A DNA stretch of 32,426 bases from Spirochaetota bacterium (lineage in GTDB: Bacteria > Spirochaetota > Leptospiria > Turneriellales > Turneriellaceae): positions 1 to 32,426 of the forward strand of contig JAFEGD010000075.1 in NCBI GenBank assembly GCA_018240245.1, in the 5' to 3' direction. Position numbers and translations under genes: made by a program. The notes beneath the pieces are model-generated. The model was not told the origin of the DNA and made no database searches. It saw nothing but the letters and a program-made list of their open reading frames with translations. Each line of letters starts with the position of its first letter. Within the stretch, counting starts at the first letter, position 1. Shown piece by piece: positions 24,907 to 32,175 of the stretch.

Positions 24907-25925
24907 AATATTGGCTGTGTACCGAGAGCGGTTTTGCACGCCTACACCCTTCGCGTAAGAGGTGGGGTGTCGCCGCCATTGTCACGAATGATTTTGCTTT
25001 TCTTCTATGCATCCGCCAGCTTTATCGCGATACGAATACGACCCCGTGGTTGCGCCGCCGCAATTCGGTCCCTCTTGATTTACCGCTGCGCTTAAAGGGC
25101 GAAGATGTTCGCGGAGTGACCGTAGCGGATATGCTAAAACTTGTGCGCTTGGTGAAGCAGCGAAATCCGGCGGAGTTTATCGACGTGCGAATTCATGCGC
25201 TTGGCGATCGTTTCGTCGTACACGCATCGAGCGGCGATAATATCGCCGCGCGCGTTGTCGCTCAGGTCGGCGATTTGAGAGCGCTGCTCACTCGTTTGCG
25301 TTTGAAATACCACAGGCTACGCTTTACCTTGATTGCGAACGATTTAGCGCTACTGAAAACGCTGATGGCTGTCGATGCGAACGCCAGTGTCGTTTTCGAG
25401 GCCGAGCGATTTGCCGAGCTGCGCGCAGACAGCGAACTAAAGCTGCGCGATGTGCTGGTACTCACGAATATTCACGGCGCACCGCTCGCCGAGTTACAGA
25501 CAAATCTCGATTTCTGGTCGCGCGGCGTAGTCGGCGTACGCTTTCGCCACGTGTTTGGGCAACTGAGCCTGCGCCGCATCGAACATCTTGCGACCGGCCG
25601 CGCGTGGGATGCGATTATTTATCGCGGCCATGCGTCGATAAAAGACGGTGCGTTGCATTGGTGTTTGGCCGACGGCGCTTGGCGTGTACCGCATCTTACG
25701 GCGTCGGTATATCTGCATTTGGCGTGCATCGACGACTCGGACGCGCTGGCACTCGCGGCACTACCCGCCGAGCGGATACTCATGCCGCTGAGACCCGTTA
25801 TCGATTTCGACGATGCCGAACTCGTGCGTATATTTTTTGAGCGCCAGCGCATGGCGTCGAGCTGCGTTGCCGCCGCGCGCTCGGTTCAGCAAAAATTTTC
25901 TCAATTTATTTGGCTATCGACATAG
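24903..25925 (+). CDS. CHAT-like (caspase/separase-fold) protein, probable CTG start
   Basis: The 340-residue protein has no signal peptide. The C-terminal ~200 residues resemble a CHAT peptidase domain: a strand-turn VLVLTNIHGAPLAELQTN, a later DAIIYRGHAS with His243, LHWCLADGAWRVPHL, LHLACIDDSDAL with Cys275, then ERILMPLRPVIDFDDAEL and a helix RIFFERQRM as in the CHAT C-terminal end. His243 and Cys275 would be the catalytic dyad. The spacing of 32 residues is shorter than in most CHAT proteins, so activity is not certain. Starting at TTG 25050 would remove 49 well-formed codons, whereas CTG 24903 has a correct ribosome binding site and overlaps the TPR stop as CTGA. CHAT domains commonly pair with TPRs, which supports the assignment. 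It was made by eye and is moderately sure. Confidence 0.65.
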   Translation: MKYWLCTESGFARLHPSRKRWGVAAIVTNDFAFLLCIRQLYRDTNTTPWLRRRNSVPLDLPLRLKGEDVRGVTVADMLKLVRLVKQRNPAEFIDVRIHALGDRFVVHASSGDNIAARVVAQVGDLRALLTRLRLKYHRLRFTLIANDLALLKTLMAVDANASVVFEAERFAELRADSELKLRDVLVLTNIHGAPLAELQTNLDFWSRGVVGVRFRHVFGQLSLRRIEHLATGRAWDAIIYRGHASIKDGALHWCLADGAWRVPHLTASVYLHLACIDDSDALALAALPAERILMPLRPVIDFDDAELVRIFFERQRMASSCVAAARSVQQKFSQFIWLST

Positions 25926-25953
25926 TTCAAAATACGCTACCGCGCGCATGCAA

Positions 25954-26772
25954 TCAGTGTATTGCTTTATTCAAAGGGCGAGTGTCGACGCTCTGCGCCG
26001 ATTTTTGTACCACAGCCGCATTTTCGGCAAACATCTCGGGATTATTTTTGTGGAGTTGAATAACCTCGAGCGCCCCGAAAAACGGATTGCCCAAACGGTT
26101 GAAATGTTCGAAGACGCGGCGCGCGACATTCAAGTCGGCCTTTTCGTCGACGGTGAGGCGAATACCCGCGACACGGCGCTTTGCCGCATCTTCAGAAAAA
26201 GTCTCGTCGAGGCGAAATGGATATATATCGTAAAGGTGCGGGTTTTCGCGAATGAAGACAGTGACGTGTTCGCGGTGGTGCGCGGCGAGTCCGGGTAGTG
26301 CCGCGCCGTCTATCTGCGTATCGCGCAGCGCGACGGAGCGTAGCGCATTCACTCGCACGATTTCAACTCCCATACCCAAGGGTAAATCCGCCGTGTACGC
26401 ATAGTCTACCGGGTGCTGGCGCAGGCGTTGCAAAAGCAACGCAATTTGGCTTTGGTCGATGAAGGGATTATCTGCGGTAACTCTGGCGACATAATCCGTG
26501 TCGGCGAGACCTTCGGCTGCGGCGATAAATCGCTTGAGGACGTTCTGGTCATCGCCAATCACGAACGGAAAACTTTGTTGGCGAAGATAATCCGCCAGAC
26601 GCGGGTCTTCTTCGTCGGCGATGGCGAACAGAAACTCAAGCCCCGCGCTTTCAAGCTTGGCCAGTCGCGTCGCGATGTGTTCGACAATCGTTTGTGCTCC
26701 GATGCGCTCCAATACTTTACCCGGTAAGCGCTCGCTCTGCATGCGCGCCTGAACGATTGCCCGAATCTTCAT
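25954..26772 (-). CDS. spsF: SpsF-like cytidylyltransferase (nucleotide-sugar synthesis)
   Basis: This protein belongs to the CMP-sugar/CDP-type nucleotidyltransferases related to SpsF and NeuA, which activate sugars for surface polysaccharides. The N-terminus is characteristic: IRAIVQARMQSERLPGKVL (nucleotide-binding loop), followed by a Rossmann-like domain with FVIGDDQNVLKRFIAAAE and ARVTADNPFIDQ (metal and sugar site). Later AAHHREHVTVFIRENP and GIRLTVDEKADLNVARRVFE match the SpsF family. The 272-residue length fits. It stands alone: the upstream neighbour diverges and the downstream CHAT-like gene converges with a 28-base gap. The sugar substrate cannot be read. Spore-coat function is only a family name here. 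Confidence 0.85.
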   Translation of the reverse strand: MKIRAIVQARMQSERLPGKVLERIGAQTIVEHIATRLAKLESAGLEFLFAIADEEDPRLADYLRQQSFPFVIGDDQNVLKRFIAAAEGLADTDYVARVTADNPFIDQSQIALLLQRLRQHPVDYAYTADLPLGMGVEIVRVNALRSVALRDTQIDGAALPGLAAHHREHVTVFIRENPHLYDIYPFRLDETFSEDAAKRRVAGIRLTVDEKADLNVARRVFEHFNRLGNPFFGALEVIQLHKNNPEMFAENAAVVQKSAQSVDTRPLNKAIH

Positions 26773-26848
26773 AGCGCATTATCGGTGATTTTTTTATCGG
26801 AAAATCAAAAAATACTTGTCTCGCAAGATACGCGAGTAAAATAGGCCA
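26773..26848. promoter_or_regulatory. AT-rich divergent promoter region (spsF-like / STAS)
   Basis: These 76 bases separate two divergent starts. They contain T- and A-runs near 26789-26812, a TTGTCT at 26816-26821 and a TAAAAT at 26837-26842 with 15-base spacing, a weak sigma-70-like pair for the STAS gene. CTCGC-N7-GCGAG at 26820-26836 is a small inverted repeat between these boxes and could be an operator. Confidence 0.35.
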
Positions 26849-27208
26849 ATGGCCGCGAAGTCAGGCATTAAGATAAAAGTCAAGAAAAAAGGTGAAATTA
26901 GCATTGTCGAGATCGACGGCGCTATCAAATCGGGAATGGAGTTCGACCTCGCCGACGAACTCGAATCGTGCATGCATGAAAACAAGGTTCCGAAAATTAT
27001 CGTCGATATGAAAAAGGTGCCGTTCATTAATTCTGCGGCGTTGGGTATTTTGCTGAACATCTACAAAGAAATCGAGCGCCGCAACGGGCGTTTTGGCATC
27101 TGCTCGATCAGCTCCGACGTCGACCATCTGCTCGAAATTACCAAATTAGGTTCGATTTTCGATATTTATAAGAACCAAGACGACGCCTTAGACTCGATCG
27201 CCGATTAG
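26849..27208 (+). CDS. STAS-domain anti-sigma factor antagonist
   Basis: The 119-residue protein is a stand-alone STAS domain of the SpoIIAA/RsbV type. It has the usual alternation: KGEISIVEIDGAIKSG, VPKIIVDMKKVPFINSAALG, GRFGICSIS and a C-terminal helix. The phosphorylatable serine is Ser62 (INSAALG; most relatives have DSSGLG). In partner-switching systems such a protein binds an anti-sigma kinase when unphosphorylated and is released on phosphorylation of this serine. No kinase or sigma factor is adjacent. It is followed by a 12-bp hairpin. Confidence 0.9.
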   Translation: MAAKSGIKIKVKKKGEISIVEIDGAIKSGMEFDLADELESCMHENKVPKIIVDMKKVPFINSAALGILLNIYKEIERRNGRFGICSISSDVDHLLEITKLGSIFDIYKNQDDALDSIAD

Positions 27209-27217
27209 GGGCTGTAG

Positions 27218-27245
27218 CGTTAAACATGCAAGCGCATGTTTAACG
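27218..27245 (+). terminator. 12-bp hairpin downstream of the STAS gene
   Basis: CGTTAAACATGC (27218-27229) and its exact reverse complement at 27234-27245 flank a 4-base AAGC loop. It begins 9 bases after the STAS stop. The stem is A+T-rich and no T-run follows, so this is a probable but atypical terminator. Confidence 0.55.
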
Positions 27246-27300
27246 TGATGGTCAAAAAAATCCTGCGCGAGAAAACCTGCAAAACGCACGAAAATAAGAT

Positions 27301-28176
27301 GTGCGGATTATCCCTTTAATTGTAGCATTGCTCGCGCTTCAGAGCCTCTCGTTTTCAGAAAATACAAGAGAGCCGAGTCTAAAAAGCGAAGCGACTGTCG
27401 ATTGGCGGCAGAATAAAATTTTGTTACGTGCGCTGTGGCGGTTGGGTGCCGCCGAGCGGCAACAGTCGAACGCCGCGTTGCGCACTCAGATTCGTGCCGC
27501 GCTCTTAGAGCGCCTATCGATTGTGATCGAATCGCTGTGGCGGCGTTCGGCGCCTGCGGCAGAGATTCCCGATCTGTCGAATTTTTGGTCGCAACAAAAA
27601 TTGCATACGTTTCAGGTTGCCGGCAACGAAGCGAGCGCTACGCTCTGGGTACCGCTACGCGGCAAAGCGTCGCTCATGGCCGAGTTGCCGTTTGCGTTCG
27701 GTCGCGAACTCGACGAAAGCGGTGCCACGAATTCTGCGCTTTCTGAAACAGCGTACGATAAGCGTGCCGATATGGGCGCGTACGACGCTTCGCCGAGCGA
27801 ACCTTTGCTCTATAGCGGCTTAGTCGTCGACGCGCGCCATCTGCCGTTTCACGCTTCATTGAATACGGCGATTTTCAGCGCGTCGGGTCGACAAATTTAC
27901 GGTGTCGAATTTTTGCGTAGAGCGACGGCGGTGAAGCGCGGCGTCGCCGGGTTCTATATATCCGCAAAAGATAGCGAACTGCGCCAACGCGCGGGAGTGC
28001 GACCTTTGAAAATATCGGCGCTCGATATCGGGGCAAACGGTACGAACGAGAACTCGCTTGTCATCAGCGAAGAAGATGCGGCAAAGCTCACCGCGCATAC
28101 CGACAGCGTCAAAAATCTGCGCCGCGCGCGCGTTGTCGTGCTTGTGAGCGAAGATAAAATTTTAGATCGGTATTAA
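27301..28176 (+). CDS. Exported LPP20/FlgT-like protein
   Basis: GTG at 27301 starts a 291-residue protein with a signal peptide (RIIPLIVALLALQSLSFS, cleavage near residue 19). The first half is helical and basic (residues 30-95). The second half contains YSGLVVDARHLPFHASLNTAIFSASGRQIYG, which recalls the GLVVDARGL motif of LPP20/FlgT-like exported proteins, and a C-terminal SALDIGANGTN...LVISEEDAAKL segment of the same family style. A periplasmic or surface role is inferred, with motility accessory or lipid-associated functions among the relatives. The stop overlaps the opposite gene's stop in the palindrome TTAA. It follows the STAS gene after the 12-bp hairpin. Confidence 0.75.
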   Translation: MRIIPLIVALLALQSLSFSENTREPSLKSEATVDWRQNKILLRALWRLGAAERQQSNAALRTQIRAALLERLSIVIESLWRRSAPAAEIPDLSNFWSQQKLHTFQVAGNEASATLWVPLRGKASLMAELPFAFGRELDESGATNSALSETAYDKRADMGAYDASPSEPLLYSGLVVDARHLPFHASLNTAIFSASGRQIYGVEFLRRATAVKRGVAGFYISAKDSELRQRAGVRPLKISALDIGANGTNENSLVISEEDAAKLTAHTDSVKNLRRARVVVLVSEDKILDRY

Positions 28177-29090
28177 GAAACTTCGGCGGCCTTGCGGCGC
28201 TTCATCATCAGTGTCATCACCGCGATTAGTCCGCCGACAAGAAACCCACTGACCCCAAACAGGAAATAATTCGGCTGCGGTTTAACCATAATCGCCAGTT
28301 GCAAAAATGGCTCGACCTGCTGTTCTTCGGTCAGCTTCAATTTGAACGCGGGCTGCTTCGCTTTGAAATTGCGACCCGCTGTTAATTTACAACGGAAAGT
28401 ACGCTCGCGCAGTTTTACGACGAAAAGCTTCAGCGGGTTCGGCGCCGGCGTGGTGCCATCTACGCAGTCGCGGATTGTCAACTTTTCTAATGGCTTGTCG
28501 TCGAGATCGACGGCTGAGAGCGAAAAATGTATGTCGTTTTGCGCGAAGAGCGTCAAAGAAAACTCGCGCGTCGTGCCTGCTTTCATGCCGTCGTGCTCCC
28601 ATTCTTGCGGCAACGAGTAGGCGAGTGTGTTGCCCCGCGCTAAAAAATCGGCGTTCAAGCGTGCGACGGATTGATTTTTGGGGTTTAGGGTAAGCCGCAT
28701 GAACGCTTCGCGCGTAATCGACTTTATTTCGGCCTTTTCGCGGCGAAAATAAGTCGCGGCAGAAACTTGCGCTTCGTCTGTGTTCAAGACCTGGTACCCG
28801 CTATTGAATAACGTCGCCACGAGCGTCGCCTGTTCGGTGCGGTTCAAGCGCTTTTGTTCCCAGCGAACAGTCCATGAAAAAGCGACAACCGTTTGTTCGG
28901 CATCGATCGGGTTTTCGGTGACGGCGTCGAACTTGAACACGCACGCTGGCGCTGTAGTCATATTTGCGCAGATCTTCGCGGTCGCCTCGCGCGCAATTTG
29001 CTTCATGAGATTGGCGTAACTCTTAGGCGCGGCAAAGAGCGACGTCGTGCTTGCCGCGACGAGCATGACAAAAGAATGGTAACGGCGCAT
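28173..29090 (-). CDS. Exported protein with a C-terminal membrane anchor, unknown function
   Basis: The 305-residue product has an N-terminal signal peptide (RRYHSFVMLVAASTTSLFA) and one hydrophobic segment near the C-terminus (about residues 272-295, NYFLFGVSGFLVGGLIAVMT) with a basic end (MMKRRKAAEVS). The long middle part should therefore lie in the periplasm. It contains beta-rich stretches (TREFSLTLFAQNDIHFSLSAV) and four cysteines (near KICANMT, APACVFK, IRDCVDG and FRCKLT) that could form disulfides. The family is not recognised. It lies 53 bases downstream of the REC-STAS gene on the same strand, perhaps as an operon. Confidence 0.75.
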   Translation of the reverse strand: MRRYHSFVMLVAASTTSLFAAPKSYANLMKQIAREATAKICANMTTAPACVFKFDAVTENPIDAEQTVVAFSWTVRWEQKRLNRTEQATLVATLFNSGYQVLNTDEAQVSAATYFRREKAEIKSITREAFMRLTLNPKNQSVARLNADFLARGNTLAYSLPQEWEHDGMKAGTTREFSLTLFAQNDIHFSLSAVDLDDKPLEKLTIRDCVDGTTPAPNPLKLFVVKLRERTFRCKLTAGRNFKAKQPAFKLKLTEEQQVEPFLQLAIMVKPQPNYFLFGVSGFLVGGLIAVMTLMMKRRKAAEVS

Positions 29091-29143
29091 GCGACACGTT
29101 TAAGGATCGCTATAAGGCGAAAACTACAGCGTAGGCAAAAATT

Positions 29144-29890
29144 TTATGCTTTCACGTTCAAAAATTCTAGGGCATCGTCTTCGATCAAGAAAAGCTGCGC
29201 ATCGGTTTCGCCAAGAAGAGAGGTGAGCGGGCCATAGCTACGTCCCGCGACAATAAGCGGTGTCTTAGGTTCTGTGGCGCTCAAGACTACTTTGAACATG
29301 CGCACTTGCGGTTCATTCATGTCGGGTAGCATTGCGAGATTGATAAGTATAGAATCGCCCTTCGTTTGCGCTTTGAATTGCGAGTTGTAGAGCGATAAAA
29401 ACTTGCGGACACTTTCGTCGTTGAAGACACCCGAAAAAACAAACTTCGCGATGCTGCCGTTGCGCTCGACTCCGACGTGCGCCATTGCGGGTTTACCTGC
29501 GGCAGTGCGTTTTAAGGCAAGGGCGTTTTCAAGAATTTGTAGTTTTTGCGCAAATTTTTGCAAATCGTAGGGTTTGCCGACATAATCGCTGATGCCGTAG
29601 CGCATACAGACTTGCAGCGAATCGCGCGTCTTCGTTGCGGTGAGCACGATGACCGCCAAATCTTTGAGTATCGGGTTCTCGCGGATTGTTTTGAGTACTT
29701 GCAAGCCGCTCTTACCGGGTAGCCCCAAATCGAGCAGCACGCAATCGAAAAAATGATTTTGTAGCTTTTCTATACCCGCTTCGCCGGTCGAACAAAATAC
29801 GCCTTGTGCGTTGATTTTCTGGAAAAGCGCCTCGAGCAAATCGTATTGGACTTCGTCGTCTTCGATAACGAGAATTTTCACTTTTAGCAT
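29144..29890 (-). CDS. Response regulator fused to a STAS-like domain
   Basis: Residues 1-120 are a receiver domain: Asp11/Asp12, phospho-acceptor Asp54 (LLDLGLPG), Thr84 (VLTATK) and Lys106 (YVGKPYD). After a linker, residues ~140-248 alternate strands and helices in STAS style: GSIAKFVFSGVFNDES, GDSILINLAMLPDMNEPQV, TPLIVAGRSYG and a final LFLIEDDALEFL. The usual phosphorylatable serine of STAS proteins is not seen. The C-terminal call is by fold pattern only. The architecture would link a two-component signal to partner switching, and a free STAS protein lies 2 kb upstream. The gene diverges from transaldolase; a hairpin lies between them. Confidence 0.8.
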   Translation of the reverse strand: MLKVKILVIEDDEVQYDLLEALFQKINAQGVFCSTGEAGIEKLQNHFFDCVLLDLGLPGKSGLQVLKTIRENPILKDLAVIVLTATKTRDSLQVCMRYGISDYVGKPYDLQKFAQKLQILENALALKRTAAGKPAMAHVGVERNGSIAKFVFSGVFNDESVRKFLSLYNSQFKAQTKGDSILINLAMLPDMNEPQVRMFKVVLSATEPKTPLIVAGRSYGPLTSLLGETDAQLFLIEDDALEFLNVKA

Positions 29891-29933
29891 ATTTCAAAAC
29901 GCCACTCTTTCTTCAACCATTTTGCGGCATGTG

Positions 29934-29957
29934 AGCGGCATGTGCCCACATGCCGCT
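29934..29957. promoter_or_regulatory. 11-bp hairpin between divergent genes
   Basis: AGCGGCATGTG (29934-29944) pairs exactly with 29947-29957 across CC, and the sequence GCGGCATGTG also occurs directly before it (29924-29933) as a tandem repeat. It sits between the REC-STAS gene (-) and transaldolase (+), where a terminator for either is unlikely. An operator or leader structure for transaldolase is inferred. Confidence 0.4.
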
Positions 29958-29994
29958 TTGGTTGACGACCTCATTTACGCCGTTAATCCGCCGT

Positions 29995-30642
29995 ATGGAA
30001 TTTTTTATCGATACCGCCGATGTCGGCGAAATTAAAGCCGCGCACGAATTGGGCATTCTCGACGGAGTGACGACGAACCCCTCGCTCGTCGCGAAAACCG
30101 GCAAACCGTTCAAACAGGTAATTCGCGAAATTTGCGAAATTGTCGCTGGCCCGGTTTCGGCCGAAGTGGTTGCCGTCGAAAAAGACGCGATACTTAAAGA
30201 AGGCCGCGAACTCGCGAAGCTCGCGAAGAACGTCGTCGTCAAGGTGCCGCTCATCGCTGAGGGCTTGAAAGCGGTGAAGGTATTTGCCGCCGAAGGTATC
30301 AAGACGAACGTCACGCTGTGCTTTTCGGCGAACCAAGCGCTCTTGGCGGCGAAAGCGGGCGCGACGTACATTTCGCCGTTCGTCGGCCGGCTCGACGACA
30401 TTTCAACTGACGGTATGGAGCTCATCGAAGAGATGCGCACGATTTACGACAACTACGATTTCACGACCAAAATTCTTGTCGCGAGTATTCGCCATCCGAT
30501 TCATTTGAAAGAAGCGGCGCTTTTGGGTGCCGATGTTGCGACGATTCCTTTTAGCGTGTTCGGGCAGCTCGTGAAGCACCCGCTCACCGACGCCGGGCTC
30601 GAGAAATTTCTGGCCGACGCAAAAAAGTTTAAGTGGGATTAA
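29995..30642 (+). CDS. tal: Transaldolase (TalC/MipB small family)
   Basis: Transaldolase moves a dihydroxyacetone unit between sugar phosphates in the non-oxidative pentose phosphate pathway. This is the short form of about 215 residues. The N-terminus [14 protein letters not shown] is diagnostic; the frame opens earlier at 29950 but the family start is ATG 29995. [12 protein letters not shown] follows, then [15 protein letters not shown] with the Schiff-base Lys83. [35 protein letters not shown] and [21 protein letters not shown] complete the barrel. All core residues are present. Fructose-6-phosphate aldolase activity, seen in some relatives, cannot be excluded. A REP-like palindrome follows its stop. 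Confidence 0.94.
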   Translation: MEFFIDTADVGEIKAAHELGILDGVTTNPSLVAKTGKPFKQVIREICEIVAGPVSAEVVAVEKDAILKEGRELAKLAKNVVVKVPLIAEGLKAVKVFAAEGIKTNVTLCFSANQALLAAKAGATYISPFVGRLDDISTDGMELIEEMRTIYDNYDFTTKILVASIRHPIHLKEAALLGADVATIPFSVFGQLVKHPLTDAGLEKFLADAKKFKWD

Positions 30643-30651
30643 CCCAAGTTT

Positions 30652-30687
30652 CCCTCTCCTGTGAGGAGAGGGGGTAGGGGGTGAGGT
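30652..30687 (+). repeat. REP-like palindromic element (CCCTCTCC family)
   Basis: CCCTCTCCT (30652-30660), loop GTG, and AGGAGAGGG (30664-30672) form a 9-bp stem. The right side continues as GGTAGGGGGTGAGGT. This layout matches the widespread CCCTCACCCC...CCCTCTCC palindromes seen between genes in many Gram-negative genomes. It fills the space between transaldolase and parA. Confidence 0.7.
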
Positions 30688-30690
30688 CTG
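30675..30690 (+). promoter_or_regulatory. Shine-Dalgarno sequence inside the REP-like element and CTG start of parA
   Basis: TAGGGGGTGA (30675-30684) matches 8 of 10 bases of AAGGAGGTGA and places GGGGG 6 bases before CTG 30688. An in-frame TGA at 30682-30684 closes the upstream frame. No ATG, GTG or TTG occurs in frame before 30748, which is already past the Walker A motif. Confidence 0.6.
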
Positions 30691-31467
30691 AGCATAGTTA
30701 TCTCGATTACAAACCAGAAAGGCGGGGTCGCGAAGACCACGACCGCATTGTCGCTGGCGCATGCGTTCGCGCGTAAACACGCCCATAAAAAAATTCTGCT
30801 AATCGATCTCGATTCGCAGCGTAACGCCACGTCGATACTCTTAGGCTCGCAAGAAATAGTCCCCGAGCGGTCGGTGTACGCGCTCTTTCAATCGAAGCGG
30901 CCCGAGAGCGCGGCGCTCTATGCGACTTCGCTTGCGAATCTTTTCATCATACCGTCGAATTTGCATTTGGTCGAGGTCGAATCGCAATTGACCGGCGCAC
31001 TCGACGGTTTTTTTCGTTTGAACGACGCGCTACAGCAATTGCGCCGCGAGTTCGATTATATAATTCTCGATTGTCCGCCGTCGTTATCGGTCATTACCAT
31101 TAACGCGATGGTAGCCGCAGATTATTTATTGATCCCCCTACAAATTTCAAAATTCTCGATCGACGGTATTCAAAATATTCGCGATGCCGTGACGACGGTC
31201 AACCGCCGCTATAACGCGCACCTAAAAATTGCGGGGGGAGTGCTCACTCTGCACGACGCTCGCACGACGCTCGCGCAGGCGATGATTCCCGAAGTCGAGA
31301 AAATTCTGCCGATTTTGCAGACGACGATACCGCGTTCGGTCGCGGTCGAAGAAGCGCACCTCATGCGGCAAGATATTTTCGCGTACGCGCCTGAAAACAA
31401 GGTGGCGACCGCGTACCAAGCGCTCGCCGAAGAGCTCGAGCGGATTTTCTTCTCTGCTACGCCATGA
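30688..31467 (+). CDS. parA: Orphan ParA/Soj-family ATPase, probable CTG start
   Basis: ParA-type ATPases position DNA or protein cargo. With the CTG start the N-terminus reads MSIVISITNQKGGVAKTTT, the usual length before the deviant Walker A (Lys11 and Lys16). The ATG/GTG/TTG-only alternative (TTG 30748) would delete this motif, so it cannot be the functional start. Walker A' is LLIDLDSQRNATSIL and Walker B is YIILDCPPSLS. Later ISKFSIDGIQNI and AQAMIPEVEKILPILQTTIPRSV match Soj. At 259 residues it is full length. Pairing Lys with Ala in GGVAKTT (rather than GGVGKTT) is common enough not to suggest loss of function. No parB or parS is visible; the next gene overlaps it by ATGA and encodes a membrane protein, so the cargo may be membrane-associated rather than chromosomal. 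Confidence 0.82.
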   Translation: MSIVISITNQKGGVAKTTTALSLAHAFARKHAHKKILLIDLDSQRNATSILLGSQEIVPERSVYALFQSKRPESAALYATSLANLFIIPSNLHLVEVESQLTGALDGFFRLNDALQQLRREFDYIILDCPPSLSVITINAMVAADYLLIPLQISKFSIDGIQNIRDAVTTVNRRYNAHLKIAGGVLTLHDARTTLAQAMIPEVEKILPILQTTIPRSVAVEEAHLMRQDIFAYAPENKVATAYQALAEELERIFFSATP

Positions 31468-32168
31468 AAAAGAATAAGAAAGACATTTTTCGTAAGGCCG
31501 TCGCCGATGATTTGAACGAAAATCATGAAGAAGCGTCGGCGTTGGGCGATTTTGTCAGCGATATGCGCCGCGATCGCTCGGAAAAAGACGATAGCGGCGT
31601 CGCAGAAGGCAAAAATGACTTGCCGCAACAGAAAGAAGAAAAAGAAATAGGTAAAGCTATGGAAAGCCGTTTGAAAAGACTCACGCAAGGGGCAAGCCAA
31701 CCGGCGGCGTTCGCCGACGACGAAGAACCGCCGCGCTGGCGTCGTTACGCGACAATGGCGGGTATCGGTGTTTTAGTTATTGCGCTACTCTATTGGGCGC
31801 TCTTTTCACCGGGGGCGCGACCGACGATTTACCTCTCGAATGCCGCGATCGAAGAAACCAACGCACGCAATTTGGGCACAACGAACCTTGTCTTTCCGCG
31901 TAACAAAGCTATCTATTTATTTTTCTCGAGCGGCGGGCGTTTGGGCCAAGAAAAGTTGGTGACACGGCTCACCGAAGTTTACGCCGATTCGAGCAATATG
32001 ATGAAAGAAGAGACAATCGGCCAGGTCGAGGGCAGCGTCAAATCGAATTGGCGCTATTTTACGGCGCAGTTTCAAAAAGAGAACTTCGATCACGCGGGGC
32101 GTTTTCGCTTTCACGTATTATCGCCGAACGGTGAGGTGTTGGCTTCGCAAGAATTCCGAATTCAATAG
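31464..32168 (+). CDS. Membrane protein with an acidic/basic N-terminal tail, coupled to ParA
   Basis: The ATG overlaps the parA stop (ATGA). The 234-residue protein has a charged cytoplasmic N-terminus (residues 1-90, rich in Lys, Asp and Glu, with RRDRSEKDDSG), one membrane segment at about 97-115 (MAGIGVLVIALLYWALF) and a periplasmic part of about 115 residues with beta-like strands (TNLVFPRNKAIYLFFSSGG, RFHVLSPNGEVLAS). I do not recognise the family. The coupling to an orphan ParA suggests that ParA acts on this protein through its cytoplasmic tail. It is followed 7 bases later by a lipoprotein gene. Confidence 0.75.
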   Translation: MKKNKKDIFRKAVADDLNENHEEASALGDFVSDMRRDRSEKDDSGVAEGKNDLPQQKEEKEIGKAMESRLKRLTQGASQPAAFADDEEPPRWRRYATMAGIGVLVIALLYWALFSPGARPTIYLSNAAIEETNARNLGTTNLVFPRNKAIYLFFSSGGRLGQEKLVTRLTEVYADSSNMMKEETIGQVEGSVKSNWRYFTAQFQKENFDHAGRFRFHVLSPNGEVLASQEFRIQ

Positions 32169-32175
32169 GTAATCG

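Noticed and set aside
25813..26298. 161-codon open frame on the + strand overlapping the CHAT-like gene and the spsF-like gene
   Set aside because: It lies over the well-supported spsF-like gene on the other strand and shows no recognisable domain; a shadow frame.
30748..30750. TTG 30748 as the parA start
   Set aside because: It would remove the whole ITNQKGGVAKTTT nucleotide-binding motif.
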